Shown here: positions 13,900-17,850 of the stretch, in pieces
Numbering within the stretch: the stretch's first letter is position 1
Layout of the letters: each line of letters begins with the position of its first letter
NCBI GenBank assembly: GCA_036558305.1
Contig: DATBFX010000072.1
Location: forward strand, 1 to 17,850
Direction of reading: 5' to 3'
DNA from: DATBFX01 sp036558305
GTDB lineage: Bacteria; Chloroflexota; Chloroflexia; Thermomicrobiales; UBA6265
Length of the DNA: 17,850 nt
The notes under the pieces: model-generated
Told to the model about the DNA's origin: nothing
Database searches by the model: none
Seen by the model: only the letters and a program-made list of their open reading frames with translations
Translations under genes and position numbers: made by a program

Positions 13900-14364
13900 T
13901 TAGGCGGCGGTGTCCGCGTCCGCATAGAGGTGCGGAGCGGGCAAAGCCTCGCCGCGTTCGGCTGTGATCTCGACGAACATCGTCAGCACCTCAACCGCTC
14001 GCTCGACGGCCTGTTGGTACGTGTCGCCGTGGGTGACGGGATTGTGGTATCGCCCCTCCCACTCGGGCAGCATCACGAGATAGGCTTGATCCTCGGCGGA
14101 CCACTGGATCAGGATCGAGTACCGTGGACACGTGTTCATCAGCCAAGCGCCTCCCTGGGTGTCACGCTGTCTGAGCGACTCGAGCGCGTCTCGGACTTGG
14201 CGCTCCTGGTACGGTTTCGCGTCCTCACCATCGCTGCCGGCGAGCGTGAACCAGGAATCGGTGTGAGACGGATGCTCCCAGGTCTCGTGACTTCCCTCTT
14301 GACGAATGACGAGGAAGCCCGCCCACCGTAACTCGGCACGCAATTGACGGAGTTTTCGCGGCAT
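13900..14364 (-). CDS. HicA-HicB joined in a single reading frame
   Basis: One 154-aa frame on the minus strand. Residues 1-about 72 are HicA-like: PRKLRQLRAELRWAGFLVIR, then QEGSHETWEHP with the conserved GSH (catalytic His in HicA toxins) and GSDGEDAKPYQERQVRDALE. Residues 76-154 are HicB-like: MNTCPRYSILIQWSAEDQAY, LVMLPEWEGRYHNPVTHGDT, YQQAVERAVEVLTMFVEITA. In the other two pairs here hicA stops at the hicB start with an overlap; here no stop lies between them. An internal ATG (14137-14139) with GGGAGG 10 nt upstream (14150-14155 on the plus strand) could still give free HicB (79 aa). So the locus could make a fused toxin-antitoxin, free antitoxin, or both. An ancestral indel is the likely cause. 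Confidence 0.8.
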   Translation of the reverse strand: MPRKLRQLRAELRWAGFLVIRQEGSHETWEHPSHTDSWFTLAGSDGEDAKPYQERQVRDALESLRQRDTQGGAWLMNTCPRYSILIQWSAEDQAYLVMLPEWEGRYHNPVTHGDTYQQAVERAVEVLTMFVEITAERGEALPAPHLYADADTAA

Positions 14365-14370
14365 GCCGGC

Positions 14371-14539
14371 TCACCCCAACGTGAGTATAGCCGTGTCGAT
14401 CGGTTTGCCTTTCAAGAGGCTCACGCGTTTTCTTTGCCTTGTCGCAAACGCCACCAGCAAGTCCACGCACCCCCGCAGATCTCCTTCGTCCACCGTCTCG
14501 ATCGGCGAGTGGGTGTAGCGGGTCGGCTACGTTTCGCAG
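14371..14539 (-). pseudogene. M42 aminopeptidase C-terminal remnant (copy 3)
   Basis: On the minus strand PTRYTHSPIETVDEGDLRGC then VDLLVAFAT is the same peptidase tail as at 17526 and 16167, here preceded by a TAG and without the rest of the enzyme. After AFAT it runs into a different sequence and stops at 14371-14373, just 6 nt before hicA. The nucleotide match to copy 2 is near-perfect over about 85 nt (14441-14526). Confidence 0.75.
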
Positions 14540-14599
14540 TTTCCCCTCTCCGTCACGGTCACCCAGCGTGAGTTAGCGAATGCGTTGATGGCGACCTGA
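14537..14599 (+). pseudogene. Tail fragment of an unknown plus-strand gene (copy B)
   Basis: Read on the plus strand, it encodes QFPLSVTVTQRELANALMAT and stops at TGA 14597-14599. It aligns with QLPLTVTFTQRELVEAA-stop at 16282-16335, with many synonymous differences. The parent gene is not present, because the M42 remnant begins where the homology ends. Confidence 0.4.
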
Positions 14600-14630
14600 T
14601 CCGGACTGGACAATCGAGAGACGCGGAGAC

Positions 14631-14655
14631 GGCGCTTGGGTTCGTCCCAGGCGCC
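14631..14655 (-). terminator. Hairpin downstream of the 172-aa gene
   Basis: GGCGCTTGGG pairs with CCCAGGCGCC (10 bp with one T-G pair) around TTCGT. It lies about 110 nt past the stop of the minus-strand gene ending at 14767. Confidence 0.5.
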
Positions 14656-14766
14656 GCTTCAACCGACCCTAGCTGCGACTTCCGACGGTGCCGGTGGCTA
14701 CCGAACGCACCTCCAGGGTGGAGGGTACCAGGCAAAAGGTGCAGTGTGGCCTGACCTGGACACACG

Positions 14767-15285
14767 TCAAAGGAACTCGATACCGCCCAGAAGCCAAGTA
14801 CCGACCACCGGATGCTCAGCCAACTCGGGGAGATCGCGGAGGATTTCGGCGCGGAAATCGTCAAACGCCGTCAGGACCGCCTGGTACAACTCGCGCACGT
14901 TGGCGCTTGCATGACGCTCAACGTCCTCACCCACGACGCTGAGGCGGGCAGCGTCCCCGACCACTTCGCACCTGAGCTCACGTCGGTGCACAAAGTCGAG
15001 CCGCTGGGTAGCGTGGCCGCGCTTCACCGCATTCCGCACGCAGCGAAACACGATTGGCACGTCCTCCAGTGGTATGGCGCCGGTCAAGAGATCGACTCCG
15101 TTCAGACGAACGAGAATCTCGACATACAGGTCACCCTGTTCGCCTAGATAGAGCCCGCGCACCTTATCGATCGGTGCTCGACCACGTTTCTTTTTTGGAC
15201 CCGCTTTGGTCCGCTTTGGCTCCCGGAGACGTGTGATTTCGTCGGGGAACAGTCGATACGAAACGACAACTCCTGGGCATTCCAT
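14767..15285 (-). CDS. Hypothetical protein, 172 aa
   Basis: Minus-strand frame. ATG 15283-15285 gives MECPGVVVSYRLFPDEITRL; the frame is open to 15348, but that extension is Arg/Ser-rich. Only a weak GGACGG precedes the ATG. Visible features are a basic linker REPKRTKAGPKKKRGRAPID, then a beta-rich part (GLYLGEQGDLYVEILVRLNG, VDLLTGAIPLEDVPIVFRCV), HRRELRCEVVGDAARLSVVG, and a helical C-terminus (RELYQAVLTAFDDFRAEILR, DLPELAEHP). There is no membrane span and no family recognised. It sits inside the accessory hicAB region, is less GC-rich than the left-hand genes, and lies between two copies of the M42-tail/hicAB unit. It could be cargo caught between duplications. Confidence 0.6.
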   Translation of the reverse strand: MECPGVVVSYRLFPDEITRLREPKRTKAGPKKKRGRAPIDKVRGLYLGEQGDLYVEILVRLNGVDLLTGAIPLEDVPIVFRCVRNAVKRGHATQRLDFVHRRELRCEVVGDAARLSVVGEDVERHASANVRELYQAVLTAFDDFRAEILRDLPELAEHPVVGTWLLGGIEFL

Positions 15286-15392
15286 GGGACCGTCCAAAAC
15301 GACCGAACCGCGGCGGCTTCGACGGGATAGGCGTGTTCCCTCGCCCATCCTAGCAGGGAGACCGGGGCGAACACGTCGGTGACCCGTTCCGG

Positions 15393-15680
15393 GTGACGGC
15401 GGTCAACCGCTCCGACCGGACGGAAGCCGACTTCACGCTGACACGAAGCGAATCATCGGCGAAATTCACCGGTGACATGGAGCGAGCGATAGCATCTCGG
15501 GGAGCCGGAGCCGTTGGCTTCATTTGGGACCAATCTCCCGACATGGTCGCCCAAAACGTCGAAGCGTACTTGGATGAGCGGGCGACTCGGCGTCGGCCCA
15601 CACGTCGTGCTCCCGACCCCGGCGCGGTGCTCCTTCCGAATCAAGACTCGATCGACCGAGCGATCATGCAACGACCTTGA
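15393..15680 (+). CDS. Possible small ORF or gene fragment
   Basis: A 95-aa plus-strand frame from GTG 15393, converging on hicB copy 2 and overlapping its end by 17 nt. The middle (SSAKFTGDMERAIASRGAGA, VGFIWDQSPDMVAQNVEAYL) looks like a folded protein fragment. The C-terminus is Arg-rich. No ribosome binding site or family is recognised. It may be a decayed fragment. Confidence 0.3.
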   Translation: MTAVNRSDRTEADFTLTRSESSAKFTGDMERAIASRGAGAVGFIWDQSPDMVAQNVEAYLDERATRRRPTRRAPDPGAVLLPNQDSIDRAIMQRP

Positions 15681-15891
15681 GATATTGGGGCGACGGCAAT
15701 GCCCTGCCCTCCTTGACCGTCCATTCGGACAGGGCAGTCATTGCGTCCAGTCCGTTTTTCGCCGCCTCTTCGTAGGTGTCGCCATGGGTCACCGGGTTCG
15801 ACACCCGTCCCTCCCACTCCGGGAGCGAAACCAGATAGGCATGGTCCTCGTCTGACCATTGGATGACCATCGAATAGCGAGGAATGTCCAT
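15664..15891 (-). CDS. hicB: HicB-type antitoxin (pair 2)
   Basis: A 75-aa protein on the minus strand. ATG 15889-15891 overlaps the hicA stop by one base (TGATG); an in-frame GTG one codon upstream is the alternative. The core is IPRYSMVIQWSDEDHAYLVS then LPEWEGRVSNPVTHGDTYEE, with helix AAKNGLDAMTALSEW, all as in the other HicB copies. At 75 aa it consists only of the HicA-binding partial RNase H-like domain, with no helix-turn-helix or ribbon-helix-helix tail, so autoregulation through HicB is not obvious from the sequence. It is probably translationally coupled to hicA. Confidence 0.88.
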   Translation of the reverse strand: MDIPRYSMVIQWSDEDHAYLVSLPEWEGRVSNPVTHGDTYEEAAKNGLDAMTALSEWTVKEGRALPSPQYLKVVA

Positions 15892-16109
15892 CACGGCGCA
15901 CCTCCCTTGAGGCTGCGAACTCGCATAATCGCGCGGCGCACATCCCTTTCCTGATAGGGCTTGGCATCAGCTCCGTCGTTACCGGCGACGTTGACGGGTA
16001 TCTCCGGTAGCAGATCGTGCTTCCAGATCTGATGGCTGCCGGTCTGATGGTCCTGGACAAAGCCGGCACGCCGGAGATCGGCTCTCAGCTCTCGAAGCTT
16101 GCGCGGCAC
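15891..16109 (-). CDS. hicA: HicA-type mRNA interferase toxin (pair 2)
   Basis: A 72-aa protein, minus strand, with GTG start at 16107-16109 and GGGTGGGG just upstream. It has PRKLRELRADLRRAGFVQDH, then QTGSHQIWKHD with the conserved GSH (His is the catalytic residue of the dsRBD-like HicA fold), and NDGADAKPYQERDVRRAIMR. HicA toxins cleave mRNA and are neutralised by HicB. The N-terminus is identical to hicA pair 1 for 17 residues (RKLRELRADLRRAGFVQ and flank), so the pairs are recent duplicates. The next sequence upstream is an M42 peptidase remnant. Confidence 0.88.
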   Translation of the reverse strand: MPRKLRELRADLRRAGFVQDHQTGSHQIWKHDLLPEIPVNVAGNDGADAKPYQERDVRRAIMRVRSLKGGAP

Positions 16110-16166
16110 GTCGCCCCACCCTTTCGGTTTGAGTATATATCCCCGACTCCGCCGCCTCCGCCATCC

Positions 16167-16284
16167 CTAACCTCCATCGGTTGTCGTCGCAAACGCCACC
16201 AGCAAGTCCACGCACCCCCGCAGATCTCCTTCATCCACCGTCTCGATCGGCGAATGGGTGTAGCGGGTCGGATCGGTTACCCAG
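16167..16284 (-). pseudogene. M42 aminopeptidase C-terminal remnant (copy 2)
   Basis: The minus strand encodes VTDPTRYTHSPIETVDEGDL, then RGCVDLLVAFATTTDGG and a TAG stop (16167-16169). This is the terminal metal-ligand region of M42 peptidases (the YTHSP His), without the upstream enzyme. It matches copy 3 almost base for base and copy 1 at about the level of a diverged paralogue. Confidence 0.8.
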
Positions 16285-16335
16285 TTACCCCTGACGGTCA
16301 CGTTCACCCAGCGGGAACTGGTGGAGGCGGCATAG
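16282..16335 (+). pseudogene. Tail fragment of an unknown plus-strand gene (copy A)
   Basis: The plus strand reads QLPLTVTFTQRELVEAA then TAG (16333-16335). It is homologous to the fragment at 14537-14599. Both abut the truncated end of an M42 remnant on the opposite strand. Confidence 0.4.
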
Positions 16336-16358
16336 TCCGGGCCGGACAACCGAGGATG

Positions 16359-16400
16359 GCGACGACGGCGCTAGGACCGTAGCCCCAGCGCCGTCGTCGC
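16359..16400 (-). terminator. Long hairpin after the concanavalin-like fragment
   Basis: A perfect 14-bp stem (GCGACGACGGCGCT / AGCGCCGTCGTCGC) with a 14-nt loop lies about 40 nt past the stop codon at 16441 on the minus strand. Confidence 0.65.
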
Positions 16401-16440
16401 GATTCTGGCCCAGCGATGTTGAGGTGAAGACGCCTTCGGG

Positions 16441-16680
16441 TTACAGCGCGATAATCCGAAACCGCCGAACTTCGATCTGCGGTCCGACGATGTACAAGCC
16501 CGCCGATCCTGGCTCTAGGTACGAGTTGTCGGTACCCTCGAAGATCACGTTACCGTCCACGCGAAGTCGGATTTCGTTGTCTTCGACTTCTAGGCGGTAG
16601 GTGTGCCAGTCCGAACCTGGCTTGAATCCCGTGCTACCGATCTGGCGGTTCCTCGTCCAGATGCCTGCATGGTCCCATCG
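16441..16680 (-). pseudogene. C-terminal fragment of a concanavalin/DUF1080-like domain protein
   Basis: The minus strand reads RWDHAGIWTRNRQIGSTGFK, PGSDWHTYRLEVEDNEIRLR, VDGNVIFEGTDNSYLEPGSA, GLYIVGPQIEVRRFRIIAL and stops at TAA 16441-16443. The W-H-T-Y-R-(L/I)-E-V...I-R-(L)-x-V-D-G...G-x-(I/L)-G-(L)-x...(V)-x-x-(F)-R-(I) pattern is the last half of a jelly-roll domain as in LamG, GH16-like and DUF1080 (3-keto-disaccharide hydrolase) proteins. Upstream, the frame remains open but is Arg/Ser-rich and unlike the domain, and there is no start codon with a site; so the first half is missing. It is followed by its own strong terminator hairpin. Confidence 0.6.
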
Positions 16681-16788
16681 GTCTGTTCGCGACCGTCTTG
16701 CGCTCGGACTGGGGCAAACTGTCGATTCTCGATACCGGTTTCCCCTACGTGAGCAGCCTCCGCGCGGTGGCCAGGTCGGAAGGGTATC

Positions 16789-17012
16789 TCAGACGTCGAC
16801 CACATCGACCTTGAGATCTGGGTCGTCTCCCGCCGCTCGCAGACTTTCCCCGTTTCCGCCGCCTGATCGGTCGCGCCGGCCTCCTGCGCCCGATTGAGGC
16901 ACTCGTCGATCGCGTCGCCCTGGATGAAGCAACACGGCAGTCCCAGGACGACGACGGTGAATCCGCCGATCTCTTGGTCGGGGCCAACACAACGGAGAAC
17001 TGCAGAGAACAT
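16789..17012 (-). pseudogene. Frameshifted HicB of a different subfamily
   Basis: Minus strand, from ATG 17010-17012: GPDQEIGGFTVVVLGLPCCF then IQGDAIDECLNRAQEA. This is the HicB/UPF0150-type pattern (E-x-G-G-(F/Y)-x-V-x-(V)-x-x-L-P-G-C-x-x-(Q)-G-(D)-x-(I)-(D)-E-(A/C)-x-x-(N)-x-x-E-A), with the usual PGC here PCC. After AETGK the family sequence continues in the next frame as GESLRAAGDDPDLKVDVVDV and stops at 16789-16791. One indel near 16845-16860 therefore splits the gene. No hicA partner adjoins it. It starts 24 nt after the stop of hicB pair 1. Confidence 0.6.
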
Positions 17013-17035
17013 ACCGCAAGGGATCCCAGCGTGGC

Positions 17036-17266
17036 CTATGCGGCGACGGTGGCGCGGTGGAACTCCGGCAACGGTTGCCCCTGCTCGACGCTCAGTTCGA
17101 CCAGGAGTTCAAGGACCTCCTGACCGTTTTTCACGGCCTCCTCGTAGGACTCGCCGTGGGTCACCGGGTTGAAGACCCGGCCCTCCCACTCTGGCAGGGT
17201 AACGAGGAAGGCATCGTCCTCATCGGACCACTGAATAAGCATCGACCAGCGAACGGGAACGTTCAT
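17036..17266 (-). CDS. hicB: HicB-type antitoxin (pair 1)
   Basis: A 76-aa protein, minus strand; ATG 17264-17266 overlaps the hicA stop by 4 bases (ATGA), a classic coupling junction. The core is VPVRWSMLIQWSDEDDAFLV, TLPEWEGRVFNPVTHGESYE, then helix EAVKNGQEVLELLVELSVEQ and the tail PLPEFHRATVAA. It is nearly identical in plan to the other copies, with no added DNA-binding domain. It would bind and neutralise the adjacent HicA. Being next to the apparently intact M42 gene, this is the best candidate for the original unit from which the others were copied. Confidence 0.9.
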   Translation of the reverse strand: MNVPVRWSMLIQWSDEDDAFLVTLPEWEGRVFNPVTHGESYEEAVKNGQEVLELLVELSVEQGQPLPEFHRATVAA

Positions 17267-17481
17267 GGCAGTTGCCCTTCTTTGGCTCGCACCAGTTCGA
17301 TCGCCCGTCGCACGTCCCTCTCCTGGTACGGCTTGGCGTCTTTGCCGTCGCTCCCGGACAACGTGACAACCTCGCCGCCGAGCGCCGGATGCTGCCAAGA
17401 CTGGTGGCTGCCCTTCTGCCGCGTCTGAACAAAACCAGCCCGTCGAAGATCGGCGCGCAGCTCTCTCAGCTTTCTCGGCAT
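17263..17481 (-). CDS. hicA: HicA-type mRNA interferase toxin (pair 1)
   Basis: A 72-aa protein, minus strand, ATG 17479-17481 with GGAAGGG 5 nt upstream. It has PRKLRELRADLRRAGFVQTR, then QKGSHQSWQHP (conserved GSH, catalytic His), GEVVTLSGSDGKDAKPYQER and DVRRAIELVRAKEGQLP. The longer GSDGKDAKPYQERDV segment marks a HicA subtype different from the short E. coli-type toxin. It lies 44 nt downstream of the M42 peptidase gene and overlaps hicB by 4 nt. Confidence 0.9.
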   Translation of the reverse strand: MPRKLRELRADLRRAGFVQTRQKGSHQSWQHPALGGEVVTLSGSDGKDAKPYQERDVRRAIELVRAKEGQLP

Positions 17482-17525
17482 GCGCCCTTCCCCACTCTAA
17501 CACGGGGCGTTCTCGGAGGTGCGGA

Positions 17526-17850
17526 TCAGGTCGACGCGGGTGCTCCACCCGTCGTCGCGAACGCCGCCAGCAGTTCGACGCACGCCCGCAGATCGCCCTC
17601 GTCGACCGTCTCGATCGGCGAATGGGTGTAGCGCGTCGGGTACGTCACCAGCGCCGATTCGACGCCCCGCCGCAGCAGCGCCGCGCCGTCGCTGCCGTAG
17701 TTCTGGAAGATCGCCTGTTGGACGGGGATGCCGCGCTCGCGCGCGAGGGCGACCAACCAGTCTGAGAGCTTGCGCGAGTAGTGGGCGGTCATGTCCTGGT
17801 AGACGATCGTCGCGCCGGCTCCGAGTTTGCACGGGAAGTCGCGCCGGTCC
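17526..17850 (-). CDS. M42 family metallopeptidase, C-terminal part (partial)
   Basis: The gene runs in from the right edge on the minus strand and stops at 17526-17528; 107 residues are visible. They read DFPCKLGAGATIVYQDMTAH, SRKLSDWLVALARERGIPVQ, FQNYGSDGAALLRRGVESAL and VTYPTRYTHSPIETVDEGDL, ending LLAAFATTGGAPAST. The GSDGAA, and PTRYTHSPIE (last metal-ligand His) with VDEGDL...LL are characteristic of M42 glutamyl/leucyl aminopeptidases (TET-type), which cleave N-terminal residues from peptides using two metal ions and form large tetrahedral assemblies. The catalytic centre lies outside the window. The gene uses the GC-rich codon pattern of the chromosome, unlike the two remnants at 16167 and 14371. 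Confidence 0.92.
   Translation of the reverse strand, partial: DRRDFPCKLGAGATIVYQDMTAHYSRKLSDWLVALARERGIPVQQAIFQNYGSDGAALLRRGVESALVTYPTRYTHSPIETVDEGDLRACVELLAAFATTGGAPAST

Noticed and set aside
13816..14331. Plus-strand frame of 171 codons across the hicAB fusion
   Set aside because: The opposite strand has clear HicA and HicB motifs; the plus-strand frame is a shadow.

Overview
The window is high-GC bacterial chromosome, with most third codon positions G or C. The mix of gene families suggests an uncultured Chloroflexota of the Thermomicrobia or Sphaerobacter type: DUF1269, DUF6325, PRC-barrel, LURP-one-related and SHOCT proteins, a secreted DUF4397 protein, and many hicAB pairs. That assignment is inference; there is no rRNA or marker gene here. 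No tRNA, rRNA, CRISPR array, transposase or integrase was seen.

Left and middle (1-13.4 kb) is mostly plus strand. It opens with the C-terminus of a LuxR/NarL-type response regulator. Then come a decayed reading frame, a DUF4397 secreted protein, another small secreted protein with a strong terminator, and a long run of small stress- or envelope-type genes: DUF1269, a double PRC-barrel, a single PRC-barrel, a LURP-one-related protein, DUF6325, a 74-aa membrane protein, an Ala-rich helical protein, a second DUF6325, a SHOCT protein, a 70-aa membrane protein, a DUF7144 protein, a minus-strand DUF1269, a plus-strand DUF1269, a small membrane protein, a further DUF1269 and a small hypothetical. 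Most have a clear Shine-Dalgarno sequence and few have known enzymatic roles.

The most interesting signal here is a motif of about 31 bp (core ATACnCCCTTRG, then ATGCG and CTACGACC) found five times, always on the plus strand in an intergenic region. Each time a -10-like hexamer lies 40-42 bp downstream of the motif start, and a gene start usually follows. This looks like a shared activator-dependent promoter that ties the scattered stress genes into one regulon. The response regulator at the left edge is a candidate regulator, but nothing here proves it.

Right end (13.5-17.85 kb) is minus strand and looks accessory. It holds the tail of an M42 aminopeptidase, two complete hicA-hicB pairs, a third hicA and hicB joined in one open frame, an orphan hicB, a frameshifted hicB of another subfamily, a fragment of a concanavalin-like domain, and an unrecognised 172-aa protein. 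Two truncated copies of the M42 peptidase tail lie directly upstream of the second and third hicA genes. The M42-tail/hicA/hicB unit has therefore been duplicated in place to three copies, with decay between them.

Two interspersed repeats sit between genes: a heptamer-rich inverted repeat (7017-7152) and a REP-like element (10353-10447).
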